Notes under the pieces: model-generated
What the model was told of the DNA's origin: nothing
The model's input: the letters and a program-made list of their open reading frames with translations, nothing else
Databases searched by the model: none
NCBI RefSeq assembly: GCF_003234175.2
Contig: NZ_CP126257.1
Span: 248,001-312,000 of the forward strand
Source: Curtobacterium sp. MCSS17_007
GTDB lineage: Bacteria; Actinomycetota; Actinomycetes; Actinomycetales; Microbacteriaceae
DNA length: 64,000 bases
Direction of reading: 5' to 3'
Made by a program: the position numbers and the translations under genes
Shown: piece after piece, positions 27,619-36,083 of the stretch
Numbering within the stretch: position 1 is the stretch's first letter
Layout of the letters: the number at the start of each line of letters is the position of its first letter

Positions 27619-30161
27619 GCCCCGTCGCCCGGAAGACGACCGTCACGGTCGGTGACCATCGGATCGCCCTGACGAACACCGACAAGGTGCTCTACCCCGC
27701 CACCGGGACGACCAAGGGTCAGGTCATCGCCTACTACGAGCGGGTCGCGCCGTGGATGATCCCGCACGTCAAGGACCGACCGGTGACCCGGAAGCGCTGG
27801 GCGAACGGCGTCGAGGGCAAGGTCTTCTTCGAGAAGAACCTGCCCGATTCGGCGCCCGAATGGGTCCGCCACCACACGATCGCGCACAAGGAGCACGACA
27901 CCGAGTACCCCATCGTCGACGACGTGCCCACCCTGGTGTGGATGGCGCAGCAGGCGGCGCTCGAGCTGCACGTGCCGCAGTGGCGCTTCGGCCCGCGCGG
28001 GGCGCAGCAGCACCCCGACCGGCTCGTGCTCGACCTCGACCCGGGCGAGGGCGTCGGGCTGCCGGAGTGCGTCGAGGTGGCGCTCGCCGCCAGGGAGCTC
28101 CTGCACGGCATGGGGCTCGACCCGTACCCGGTGACCTCCGGGTCGAAGGGCATCCACCTGTACGCAGCCCTCGACGGCCGCGCCACGACGGCGCAGGTCA
28201 GCGACGTCGCGCACGAGCTCGCGAAGGCGCTGGAGCAGGACCTGCCGGACCTGGTCCTGTCGTCGATGAGCCGGGCCGAGCGTCGGGGCAAGGTGTTCGT
28301 CGACTGGTCGCAGAACAACGGCAACAAGACGACGATCGCGCCGTACTCGCTCCGCGGCCGTGACCGGCCGACGGTCGCCGCACCCCGCACGTGGGACGAG
28401 CTCGGGGACCGCGGCCTCGCGCAGCTCACCCTGGACGAGGTGCTGGACCGCCTGGAGGCGCACGGCGACCTCCTGCACCCGGTCGCCTCCGCCTCGTTGG
28501 CCGTGGGCCGGGGCGACCACGGTCACTGGGACAGCGACCGGACCCAGCGCGTGAACGCGGCGGAGCAACCGGGCCGCGACCGCCTCGCGGCCTACCGTGC
28601 GAAGCGCGACGCGTCGCGGACGCCGGAGCCCGTCCCCGCGGACGCCCCGACGGTGCGGCGTGACGGCACGCCGACCTTCGTGATCCAGGAGCACCACGCC
28701 ACCCGCGACCACTACGACTTCCGTTTGGAGCACGAGGGTGTGCTCGTCAGCTGGGCGCTGCCGAAGGGCGAACCGACGGATCCGGGGAAGAACCACCTCG
28801 CGGTGCAGACCGAGGACCACCCGCTCGAGTACGGGTCGTTCGAGGGGACGATCCCCAAGGCCGAGTACGGCGGCGGCACCGTGACGATCTGGGACGACGG
28901 CACGTACGAGCTCGAGAAGTGGCGGGACGGCGAAGAGGTCATCGTCACGCTGCACGGTCGGGCCAACGGTGTCCGTCGACTCGCGCTGCTGCACACGCGT
29001 GGGCGCGGGAAGGGGCGCGAGGGCGACGAGAAGAACTGGCTGATCCACCGCACCAAGGAGCAGCCAGACCGGCTGGCGGACGGGGGTGACGGGACCGGGG
29101 CGGGTCGCGCCTCCCGGTCGTCCGCAGGGCCGTCCGCCGGGCCGTCCTCCGGAGACCGCGACTCGAAGCGGCGGATCGAAGCCGCGGCCACGTCGGACAC
29201 AGCTCCCGTCGATCGCCGCACGATGCAGGCGACGCTCGCGACCGGCACCCAGCGGCTCGACCCGGCGGACTGGGCGTTCGAGATGAAGTGGGACGGCATC
29301 CGGGCCCTGGCGGCAGTCCGCGACGGACGGGTGACACTGCGGAGCCGGAACGACAACGACCTGACGGCGCAGTACCCGGAGCTCCAGGAGCTCGGCGAGC
29401 GGGCCGGGGTCGACGGCGTGTACGACGGCGAGATCGTGGCACTGGACGACCGGGGACGACCGTCGTTCCAGCTGCTCCAGGACCGGATGGGCCTGACGAA
29501 GTCGCGCGAGGTCGAGGCCGCACGAGCACGGACCCCGGTGCGGTTGCTCCTCTTCGACGTGCTCGAGGCCGACGGACACGACCTCACGCGGCTCGGGTAC
29601 ACGGCGAGGCGTCAGGCGCTCACGACAGTCGTCGATCCCGGTGGTGCCGTGGACGTGCCACCGGCCGTCGACGGCGACCTCGACCGCGCGGTGGCGGAGT
29701 CGAAGGCGCGGCGGCTCGAGGGGGTCGTCGCGAAGAAGCGGTCGTCGCGCTACGCCGAGGGACGGCGTTCCGAGGCATGGCTGAAGATCAAGCACCACGC
29801 GGCACAGGAGGTCGTGGTCGGCGGGTGGAAGCCGGGCAACGGTCGGAGGGCCGGGGGCATCGGGTCCCTGCTCCTCGGGGTGCCCGGGCCCGACGGGCTC
29901 GAGTACGTCGGCAAGGTCGGGACCGGGTTCCGCGACCGTGACCTCGACGAGATCGCCAGCGTGCTCGGCGCGCTGGAACAGGAGACCACACCGTTCGTCG
30001 ACGTGCCGCGCCCGGATGCCCGCGACGCGCACTGGGTCGCACCGGAACGGGTCGGCGAGGTCGAGTTCGCCGAGTGGACCACCGACGGGCGGCTCCGGCA
30101 GCCCTCGTGGCGGGGCTGGCGGCCTGACAAGGACCCGGAGGACGTCGTCCGCGAATCCTGA
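27615..30161 (+). CDS. ligD: ATP-dependent DNA ligase LigD (POL-PE-LIG)
   Basis: 848-aa multifunctional end-joining enzyme. Residues ~1-300: archaeo-eukaryotic primase-like polymerase with the metal-binding LDLDPGEG. Residues ~355-490: 3'-phosphoesterase with HHATRDHYDFRLEH. Residues ~530-848: ATP ligase with MKWDG, nucleophile Lys558, then DGEIVALD and VAKKRSSRYAEG. The order POL-PE-LIG is that of mycobacterial LigD. A Gly/Ser-rich linker (~490-525) joins PE and LIG. The GTG start overlaps the SDR stop. With Ku it gives two-component NHEJ. Confidence 0.95.
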   Translation: MSPVARKTTVTVGDHRIALTNTDKVLYPATGTTKGQVIAYYERVAPWMIPHVKDRPVTRKRWANGVEGKVFFEKNLPDSAPEWVRHHTIAHKEHDTEYPIVDDVPTLVWMAQQAALELHVPQWRFGPRGAQQHPDRLVLDLDPGEGVGLPECVEVALAARELLHGMGLDPYPVTSGSKGIHLYAALDGRATTAQVSDVAHELAKALEQDLPDLVLSSMSRAERRGKVFVDWSQNNGNKTTIAPYSLRGRDRPTVAAPRTWDELGDRGLAQLTLDEVLDRLEAHGDLLHPVASASLAVGRGDHGHWDSDRTQRVNAAEQPGRDRLAAYRAKRDASRTPEPVPADAPTVRRDGTPTFVIQEHHATRDHYDFRLEHEGVLVSWALPKGEPTDPGKNHLAVQTEDHPLEYGSFEGTIPKAEYGGGTVTIWDDGTYELEKWRDGEEVIVTLHGRANGVRRLALLHTRGRGKGREGDEKNWLIHRTKEQPDRLADGGDGTGAGRASRSSAGPSAGPSSGDRDSKRRIEAAATSDTAPVDRRTMQATLATGTQRLDPADWAFEMKWDGIRALAAVRDGRVTLRSRNDNDLTAQYPELQELGERAGVDGVYDGEIVALDDRGRPSFQLLQDRMGLTKSREVEAARARTPVRLLLFDVLEADGHDLTRLGYTARRQALTTVVDPGGAVDVPPAVDGDLDRAVAESKARRLEGVVAKKRSSRYAEGRRSEAWLKIKHHAAQEVVVGGWKPGNGRRAGGIGSLLLGVPGPDGLEYVGKVGTGFRDRDLDEIASVLGALEQETTPFVDVPRPDARDAHWVAPERVGEVEFAEWTTDGRLRQPSWRGWRPDKDPEDVVRES

Positions 30162-30297
30162 CGATGCACGCGCATGGTGTCCGCCGGTCGCGAACTTCCG
30201 TCCCCCGTTCCCCGGCGCCGCGGGGGACGATCGGGTGCGAGCGGTGTCGCCAGGGTCGCTGCGCTGTTACGGTCGCCGCGACGGGAAGGGGTCCGAC

Positions 30298-30492
30298 ATG
30301 GTCCCAGGGAACTACCTGCCGCCCTACACGGCGGACGAGCGGGCGTCGATCGCAGGGGACGACGTCGTTGCCGGTGCGGGCACCGGCACGGAGAGCAGCG
30401 CGCCCAGCGGCGTGGGCGTCGTCGCTGGCCAGGACGAGGTGACGTACGCGGACTTCCTCGGCGACCAGGTGCCGGACGACCTCGACGACTGA
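30298..30492 (+). CDS. Small hypothetical protein
   Basis: 64 aa, acidic, with Gly/Ala-rich middle and a DEVTYADFLGDQVPDDLDD end. GAAGGGG lies 9 nt before the ATG. No family recognised. The last codons and stop lie at the left edge of a 32-bp tandem duplication. It follows ligD by 136 nt. Confidence 0.6.
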   Translation: MVPGNYLPPYTADERASIAGDDVVAGAGTGTESSAPSGVGVVAGQDEVTYADFLGDQVPDDLDD

Positions 30493-30550
30493 GCCCCGCG
30501 GCGACTGCTTCCCTCGACGACTGAGCCCCGCGGCGACTGCGTCCCGCGAC
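30487..30550. repeat. 32-bp tandem duplication across a stop codon
   Basis: GACTGAGCCCCGCGGCGACTGC plus about ten further bases occurs at 30487-30518 and again at 30519-30550 with two differences (CTTCCCTCGAC versus CGTCCCGCGAC). The first copy contains the stop of the 64-aa gene; the second repeats that stop downstream. Confidence 0.75.
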
Positions 30551-30573
30551 GACGGATCCCGCGTGACGTGACA

Positions 30574-30604
30574 GACCGCCCGGGAGCGCTGCTCCCGGGC
30601 GGTC
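30574..30604. terminator. 14-bp perfect hairpin between convergent small genes
   Basis: GACCGCCCGGGAGC (30574-30587) pairs perfectly with 30591-30604 over a GCT loop. It lies between the 64-aa gene (+) and the 57-aa gene (-) and may terminate both. Confidence 0.7.
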
Positions 30605-30648
30605 CGCCACGTCTGTCGGTCCCCGTCCACGGGGGTCCGGGTCGGTCG

Positions 30649-30822
30649 TCAGGCAGCCGGAGCGGGTCCGTCCGCGGGTGCCCCGTGGTCGGCGGCCGGC
30701 AGGTCCTCGTCGATGAGCTCCTCCTGCTCGGGCAGGTCGACCTCGGCCGCGGCGGCCTTGGCCTCGTCGATGGACTCCTGCGAACGCCGGAGGAGGTCGT
30801 CGTCAGCTGCGTGATCCGTCAT
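30649..30822 (-). CDS. Small acidic hypothetical protein
   Basis: 57 aa, helical and rich in Asp, Glu and Ala (DDDLLRRSQESIDEAKAA; VDLPEQEELIDEDLP), no membrane segment or cysteine. Its ATG is 10 nt after the stop of the upstream TIM-barrel gene, so they probably share a transcript. Function unknown. Confidence 0.55.
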   Translation of the reverse strand: MTDHAADDDLLRRSQESIDEAKAAAAEVDLPEQEELIDEDLPAADHGAPADGPAPAA

Positions 30823-30832
30823 GCGACCGACG

Positions 30833-31816
30833 CTACGCCGGTGCGCCTGTGCCCGCGTCGCGGCGCCGGTCCCGTGCCGGCGGTGTCGTCGGTGGTCGGT
30901 GTGCGGTGTCACCGGGCTCGAAGTCGACCGCGGACGCCGGGGCAGGCGTGGTCGGCATGGCGGGGGCAGCCGGCTCGTCGACGGCGTCCGCTGCGTCGAG
31001 CACCGCCCGGGTGGCGGCCGCGGCGGTGCGGAGCGCGTCGGCGAGGGGCATCGCCCGGTGCGCCGCCGTGCGGACCTCGACGCCCCACGGCTCGTCGAAG
31101 CCCAGTCCCCGGAGCACGCCGACGAGACCGGGCAGGTCCCACGCGCCGGAGCCCGGCAGGTGCCGTGCGGTGCGGGACTCCTCGGCGAGGGTGAGCCCCG
31201 ACGGCGTGTGGAGCAGGCCGTCGCTGAGCTCGACCGCGGCGAGGACACCGGGGGCGACACCGTGGGCGATCGAGGCGAGGGTCGAGCCGCCGCGGAGAGC
31301 GTGCATCGCGTCGAGCAGGAGCCCGCCGTTCGGGTGGCCCGCAGCGCTGACGAACCGCGACGCGCGCTCGACCGTCGGCAGGTTCGACCAGGGTTCGGGT
31401 TCGAGCACGAGCTGTGCACCGACCTGCTCCGCCCGCGTCGCGAGGTCCACCCAGTCGGTGGTCAACGCCGCCGCTGAGACGGGGAACACCCGTGCGTCGG
31501 CGCGGACGACGACCTGCCATGCACCGAGGGTCGCGGCGGCCTCGAGCACCACGCCGCGGTCGGCCTCGTCATCCGTCGAGCGGCCGTCGTGCGACCACCA
31601 GCGGTCGAGCGGCCCGAGCTGGACCCAGACGATCCCCGCGCGGTCGAGCGCGCGACGCAGCGCCGCGAAGCCGGAGGTCGCCCGCACCTCGTGGAGGTCG
31701 TCGAGCGACAACGACAGCCCGGCGAACCCGGCGTCCGCGACGGCCCCGACCCGTTCCGCGATCGGCTCGTCGCCCGCCCAGGTCCAGGACGTCGCGAGCA
31801 GGTCGTGTTCCTGCAC
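30833..31816 (-). CDS. Sugar phosphate isomerase/epimerase family protein (TIM barrel)
   Basis: 327-aa xylose-isomerase-like TIM barrel. Features: an ATSWTWAG start, VGAVADAGFAGLSLSLDDLHEV, the metal-site-like LVLEPEPWSN (Glu) and LLLDAMHALRGG (Asp/His), and GVEVRT near the end. The C-terminal ~55 residues are a Pro/Ala/Thr-rich extension. The reaction is unknown; members interconvert keto sugars or act in myo-inositol use. GAGGAGGT precedes the GTG start. A FAH-family gene lies upstream on the same strand, but a 240-bp repeat-bearing gap separates them. Confidence 0.78.
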   Translation of the reverse strand: MQEHDLLATSWTWAGDEPIAERVGAVADAGFAGLSLSLDDLHEVRATSGFAALRRALDRAGIVWVQLGPLDRWWSHDGRSTDDEADRGVVLEAAATLGAWQVVVRADARVFPVSAAALTTDWVDLATRAEQVGAQLVLEPEPWSNLPTVERASRFVSAAGHPNGGLLLDAMHALRGGSTLASIAHGVAPGVLAAVELSDGLLHTPSGLTLAEESRTARHLPGSGAWDLPGLVGVLRGLGFDEPWGVEVRTAAHRAMPLADALRTAAAATRAVLDAADAVDEPAAPAMPTTPAPASAVDFEPGDTAHRPPTTPPARDRRRDAGTGAPA

Positions 31817-31943
31817 GGCGCACCTCCTCGGTCCCGACACGAGTGGCCCCCGGCGCACTCGTCGTCGAGCGGCTCCGTCGTGTCGCGGTGATCTGGCGTC
31901 GATGCTCCCCCGACGTCACCGACGGGTCTACGCCTGCGGTCTG

Positions 31944-32040
31944 CGCGTGCTCCCAGCGGGCGCGTGCTCCCCGGGGTGTGTGCTCCGGCGCGCGTGGTCG
32001 CCGTGGACCGCGCTGCGCGCGTGGTCGTCGTGGACCGCGC
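31944..32040. repeat. Imperfect direct repeats in the 240-bp gap
   Basis: CGCGTGCTCC at 31944 and 31961 and a TGTGTGCTCC variant at 31977 are followed by CGCGTGGTCG(C/T)CGTGGACCGCGC at 31991 and 32018 (27-bp spacing). The gap 31817-32056 otherwise holds no gene I can support. The repeats may be slippage products or a leader element of the TIM-barrel gene. Confidence 0.6.
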
Positions 32041-32056
32041 GGGTGCGCGTGGCACG

Positions 32057-32740
32057 TCAGACGATGCGGGTGTGCACCGTCCCGACGCCGGCGATCGACC
32101 CGTCGAGCACGTCGCCGCGCTGCAGGGGACCGACGCCGTCCGGCGTCCCCGTGAGCAGCAGGTCGCCCGGGGCGAGGGCGACCCACCGGGAGAGCTCGGC
32201 GATCGTCTCCGCGACCGACCAGATCTGGTCCGCGAGGTCACCGGACTGCCGCAGGTCGCCGTCCACCCGGAGCTCCACGGCGCCGGACGTCGGGTCGACC
32301 CCTGCTGCCGGCACCAGCGTCCCGATCGGCGCCGACGCGTCGAACCCCTTCGCCAGGTCCCACGGTCGGCCCAGCCGCTTGGCCTCGGCCTGCAGGTCGC
32401 GCCGGGTGAGGTCGAGCCCGACCCCGTACCCCCAGACCAGGCCGAGGGCATCCGTCACCGACAGGTCGTGCCCGCTCCGTCCGAGCGCGACGACGAGTTC
32501 GACCTCGTGCTCGAGCTGGTCGGTGCCGGGCGGGTACGCGGTGTCGGCGGCATCGGTGACCAGCGCACTCGACGGCTTCGTGAAGAAGAACGGCGGCTCG
32601 CGGTCCGGATCGTGGCCCATCTCGCGGGCGTGCGCGGCGTAGTTCCGGCCGACGCAGTAGACGCGCCGCACGGGGAACCGGCCGCCGACCGACGTCGGGA
32701 GGGTCGGTCGGTCCGGGGCGGGGATGACGAGGTCCTGCAC
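32057..32740 (-). CDS. Fumarylacetoacetate hydrolase family protein
   Basis: 227-aa FAH-fold enzyme. Conserved pieces: VGRNYAAHAREMG, FFFTKPSSAL, EHEVELVVALGR (metal Glu pair), WGYGVGLDLTRRDLQ and LLTGTPDGVGPL. Short FAH proteins act as acylpyruvate hydrolases or oxaloacetate decarboxylases. Start codon GTG. It ends a run of four minus-strand genes (phosphoketolase, two small proteins, this enzyme). Confidence 0.88.
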   Translation of the reverse strand: MQDLVIPAPDRPTLPTSVGGRFPVRRVYCVGRNYAAHAREMGHDPDREPPFFFTKPSSALVTDAADTAYPPGTDQLEHEVELVVALGRSGHDLSVTDALGLVWGYGVGLDLTRRDLQAEAKRLGRPWDLAKGFDASAPIGTLVPAAGVDPTSGAVELRVDGDLRQSGDLADQIWSVAETIAELSRWVALAPGDLLLTGTPDGVGPLQRGDVLDGSIAGVGTVHTRIV

Positions 32741-32757
32741 GTGCCCAGCCTGGCACG

Positions 32758-32973
32758 TCAGCCCTCGGTGCTCGCCGTCTCGTGCTCCGAGGCTCGGCGA
32801 CGGGCGCGCTCCTGACGCTCCCGCCACTCCTGGCGGAGGTCCTCGAGCAACTCCAGCCGCCCCTCCGGCTCCACGAGCGGGCCGTAGTGCGGGTCCGCGA
32901 GCAGGTTCTCGACAGCGCGCTCGACCCTGGCGAGCCGCCGCTTGAACAGGTCGTCGGGCTCATCGGTGATCAT
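32758..32973 (-). CDS. Small charged hypothetical protein
   Basis: 71 aa, highly charged and almost entirely helical, with a heptad-like FKRRLARVERAVENLL and LEDLRQEWRERQERAR pattern suggesting a coiled coil. Its start overlaps the upstream gene by 14 nt and its stop is 17 nt before the FAH gene, so it is part of that operon. No family recognised. Confidence 0.6.
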   Translation of the reverse strand: MITDEPDDLFKRRLARVERAVENLLADPHYGPLVEPEGRLELLEDLRQEWRERQERARRRASEHETASTEG

Positions 32974-33304
32974 CTGGTTCGTCCTCCTTCGTCGGTCCGC
33001 GTTCTCTGAGGCGCCGTCGTTCCGCCTGCTCGAGTTCCGTCAGGACCCATTCGTCGTCCGGGGTGACCCACGAGCGGGTCGTCAGCGCGTACGTCATGAG
33101 CGCCGCCGCATCGTGGTCGTCCGGGTCTCGTGAGAGCGCCCGCTCCACCACCCACGTCCAACGCTGCCACCAGAGGTCCCGGTGCACCGAGAACTCTGTG
33201 TTTCGCCGCGTCCTCCGCCCCTCGATCAGGGTCACGACGACGCTCGCGGCCGCCACCGCGGCCCCGACCAGCGCGACCACCGCGCTCACCAACCCGACGT
33301 CCAT
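32960..33304 (-). CDS. Hypothetical single-pass membrane protein
   Basis: 114 aa. One N-terminal membrane helix (~residues 4-26, VSAVVALVGAAVAAASVVVT), then a basic segment and a cytoplasmic helical domain with several Trp (DLWWQRWTWVVERAL). The pattern resembles small DUF4760-like membrane proteins, but I cannot assign it. Overlaps the 71-aa gene at its 3' end, so translation is coupled. Confidence 0.55.
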   Translation of the reverse strand: MDVGLVSAVVALVGAAVAAASVVVTLIEGRRTRRNTEFSVHRDLWWQRWTWVVERALSRDPDDHDAAALMTYALTTRSWVTPDDEWVLTELEQAERRRLRERGPTKEDEPDDHR

Positions 33305-33320
33305 GCCCCGAGCGTGACAG

Positions 33321-33359
33321 CACAGGACCGGCCACGCGGCGGGCGTGACCGGTCCTGTG
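33321..33359 (-). terminator. Hairpin after the phosphoketolase gene
   Basis: CACAGGACCGG (33321-33331) pairs with CCGGTCCTGTG (33349-33359), and inner CACGC/GCGTG pairs extend it. GAGCCGTGCCTCCCGGC follows at 33366-33382, an exact 17-nt match to 1250-1266. The element lies between the phosphoketolase stop and the next minus-strand start. Confidence 0.65.
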
Positions 33360-33406
33360 GAGGGGGAGCCGTGCCTCCCGGCTGTGCAGGAGGGACGGGG
33401 CGGGCG

Positions 33407-35878
33407 TCAGTTCCCGGGTGCCGCCCCTTCGGTCTCACCGGCACCCGGGTCGCCCCCGGTGCCGCCGTCGGTCGGCTCGTCCTGCGGCCAGCCCTGGAAC
33501 TCCCACCCGGACAGCGACGGGTGGTCCTCGCCCCGGGTGTAGGCGAACGTCCGCGCGGCTTCCCGCGCCTCGGTGAGCTTGGTGAGCAGGTCTGCGTGTG
33601 CCGAGGCGTCGACCCGCGACAGCGCGTCGTGCGCCAGCGCGAAGCGGTCCATGTCGTTCCGCATGAGCATGTCGAACGGCGAGGTGGTGGTGCCCTGCTC
33701 GAGGAAGCCGTGCACGTGCAGGTCGTCGTGCCCGTGGCGCCGGTACGTCAGCTGGTGCACGAGCGACGGGTACCCGTGGAACGCGAAGACGGTCGGCGTC
33801 CCGGGCAGGAAGACCTCGTCGTAGCGTTCGTCGCTGACGGGGTGCTCGTGCTTGCGTGGGTCGCCGAGCGACAGCAGGTCGACCACGTTGACGAAGCGGA
33901 CGCCGACCTCGGGCGCGTGCTTCCGGATGATGTCCGCCGCCGCGATCGCCTCGACCGTCGGCACGTCGCCGGCGCTCGCGAGCAGGACGTCGGCGCGGCC
34001 CACCGTCTGCTCGGTACCGGCCCAGTCCCACACGCCGAGGCCCGCTGCGGCGTGTGCGACGGCGTCCTCGATCGACAGGAACACGGGTTCGGGGTGCTTG
34101 CCCGCGACGATGACCTCGATGCGGTCGGTCGTCTCGAACGCGTGGGCGGCGACGGCGAGCAGGGTGTTCGCGTCGGCCGGGAGCTTGATGCGGACGAGGT
34201 CCTGCTGCTTCGACGCGACGACGTCGAGGAACCCGGGGTCCTGGTGCGAGAACCCGTTGTGGTCCTGCCGCCACACGTGCGACGACAGCAGGATCGACAG
34301 GTTCGACACCGGGGCCCGCCAGTCGATGTCGGTGGAGGACTCCAGCCACTTGGCGTACTGGCCGACCATCGAGTCGATGATGTGGGCGAACGCCTCGTAC
34401 GTGTTGAGGAGGCCGTGGCGGCCGGTCAGCACGTAGCCCTCGAGCAGACCCTCGAGCAGGTGCTCGGACAGCACCTCGATCACCCGCCCGCGGGCACCGA
34501 GGTGCTCGTCGCCGGGGCCGCGGCGGGCACGCCACACGCGCGAGGTGACGTCGAAGACGGCGTCGAGCTTGTTCGAGATCGTCTCGTCGGGGCCGAACAG
34601 GCGGAAGCTCTCGGCGTTCCGCGAGGTCAGCTCGGCGAGCCAGGGGCCGAGCGTCGCGGTCGCGCTGGCGTCCTCGCCGACGGGCACGGCGTACGGCTCG
34701 AGCGGGGGCCGGTCGAGCGCGGTCCGGATCCGTCCACCGTTGGCGTGGGGCGTCGCGCTCATGCGGTGCTCGCCCTGCGGACGGATCGTCGTGAGGATCC
34801 CGGTCGGCTGCCCGTCGGCGTCGAAGAGCTCGTCCGGACGGTAGGAGCGCATCCACTCCTCGAGCTGCTCACGGTGTCCGGCGTCCTCGCGCACGGCCGG
34901 CAGCGGGACCTGGTGGGCGCGGAAGGTGCCCTCGACGCGCTCGCCGTCGACCTCCTGCGGGCCGGTCCAGCCCTTCGGGGTACGGAGCACGATCATGGGC
35001 CAGCGAGGACGCAGGTCGGCTGCGCCTGCCGGCTGTCCCGCTGCGGCTCGCTGTGCCTGCGCACGTGCAGCGGCCTGGATGTCGTCGATCGCGGCGAGTG
35101 CGCGGCGGAGTGCGCCGTCGAACAACGCGTGCACCGCGAAGGGATCGTGGTCGACGCGTGCGGAGTCGACGACGATCGGGTCGTAGCCGAGGCCGCGGAA
35201 GTACGCGGTGAGGTCCTCGTCGGGGATGCGCGCGAGGACGGTCGGGTTCGCGATCTTCCACCCGTTCAGGTTGAGGATCGGCAGCACGGCACCGTCGGAC
35301 ACCGGGTCGAGGAAGGTGTGCGCCTGCCAGGAGCCGGACAGGGGGCCGGTCTCGGCCTCGCCGTCACCGACCACGCACGCCACGACCAGGTCCGGGTTGT
35401 CGAGCGCCGCGCCGTACGCGTGCGCCAGGGAGTATCCGAGTTCGCCGCCCTCGTTGATCGAGCCGGGTGTCTCCGGGGCCGCGTGCGACGGGATGCCGCC
35501 GGGGAACGAGAACTGCCGGAAGAACTTCCGCAGGCCCTCGGGGTCCGGCGTGATCTCCGGGTACAGCTCGCCCCAGGTCCCCTCGAGCCAGGCGTTCGCG
35601 TTCATCGCGGGCCCACCGTGGCCGGGGCCGCAGACGTAGAGGAGGTCGCGGTCGGTCTCGGCGATGAGCGCGTTGCAGTGCGCGTAGACGAGGTTGAGCG
35701 CCGGGGAGGTGCCCCAGTGCCCGAGCAGGCGCGGCTTGACGTCGTCCGGGTCGATGGGGCGGGTGAGCAGCGGGTTGTCGAGGAGGTAGATCTGCCCGAC
35801 CGTCAGGTAGTTCGCGGCGCGCCACCAGGCGTCGATCGCCCGGATCCGGTCGGTGCTCGGGATGTGTGCGGGGGCCAT
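33407..35878 (-). CDS. xfp: Phosphoketolase (xylulose 5-phosphate/fructose 6-phosphate)
   Basis: 823-aa thiamine-diphosphate enzyme splitting xylulose 5-phosphate (and often fructose 6-phosphate) with phosphate into acetyl phosphate and an aldose phosphate. Full length for the family. Visible: GHWGTSPALNLVYAHCNALI, GPGHGGPAMNANAW, GDGEAETGPLSGSW (TPP/Mg site) and FHGYPSLVHQLTYRR in the C-terminal domain. No acetate kinase gene is nearby, so the fate of acetyl phosphate is not shown here. It is divergent from the abundant secreted protein; the 205-bp gap contains CACCCC-N5-GGGGTG at 36012-36028. Confidence 0.95.
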   Translation of the reverse strand: MAPAHIPSTDRIRAIDAWWRAANYLTVGQIYLLDNPLLTRPIDPDDVKPRLLGHWGTSPALNLVYAHCNALIAETDRDLLYVCGPGHGGPAMNANAWLEGTWGELYPEITPDPEGLRKFFRQFSFPGGIPSHAAPETPGSINEGGELGYSLAHAYGAALDNPDLVVACVVGDGEAETGPLSGSWQAHTFLDPVSDGAVLPILNLNGWKIANPTVLARIPDEDLTAYFRGLGYDPIVVDSARVDHDPFAVHALFDGALRRALAAIDDIQAAARAQAQRAAAGQPAGAADLRPRWPMIVLRTPKGWTGPQEVDGERVEGTFRAHQVPLPAVREDAGHREQLEEWMRSYRPDELFDADGQPTGILTTIRPQGEHRMSATPHANGGRIRTALDRPPLEPYAVPVGEDASATATLGPWLAELTSRNAESFRLFGPDETISNKLDAVFDVTSRVWRARRGPGDEHLGARGRVIEVLSEHLLEGLLEGYVLTGRHGLLNTYEAFAHIIDSMVGQYAKWLESSTDIDWRAPVSNLSILLSSHVWRQDHNGFSHQDPGFLDVVASKQQDLVRIKLPADANTLLAVAAHAFETTDRIEVIVAGKHPEPVFLSIEDAVAHAAAGLGVWDWAGTEQTVGRADVLLASAGDVPTVEAIAAADIIRKHAPEVGVRFVNVVDLLSLGDPRKHEHPVSDERYDEVFLPGTPTVFAFHGYPSLVHQLTYRRHGHDDLHVHGFLEQGTTTSPFDMLMRNDMDRFALAHDALSRVDASAHADLLTKLTEAREAARTFAYTRGEDHPSLSGWEFQGWPQDEPTDGGTGGDPGAGETEGAAPGN

Positions 35879-36083
35879 GCCCCCACGCTACGGAGGAGGG
35901 GCCAGCAGTTCCCCAGGAACATCTTCCAAACCGATCGGGCGAGGGTGTCGAATCCCTTGCATCAACCGGGAAACACCCGGAGCGCTCACCAGCCGCAGGT
36001 AGCTGGTTCTCCACCCCTGTACGGGGTGTGTTCGGCGCGCACACAGGGAATCGCGCCGAGCGCGACAACGGAAGGAACCCATC

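Noticed and set aside
32238..32963. Alternative minus-strand frame over the FAH and 71-aa genes
   Set aside because: The FAH motifs and overlapping starts support the other frame; this one is Arg/Pro-rich without motifs.
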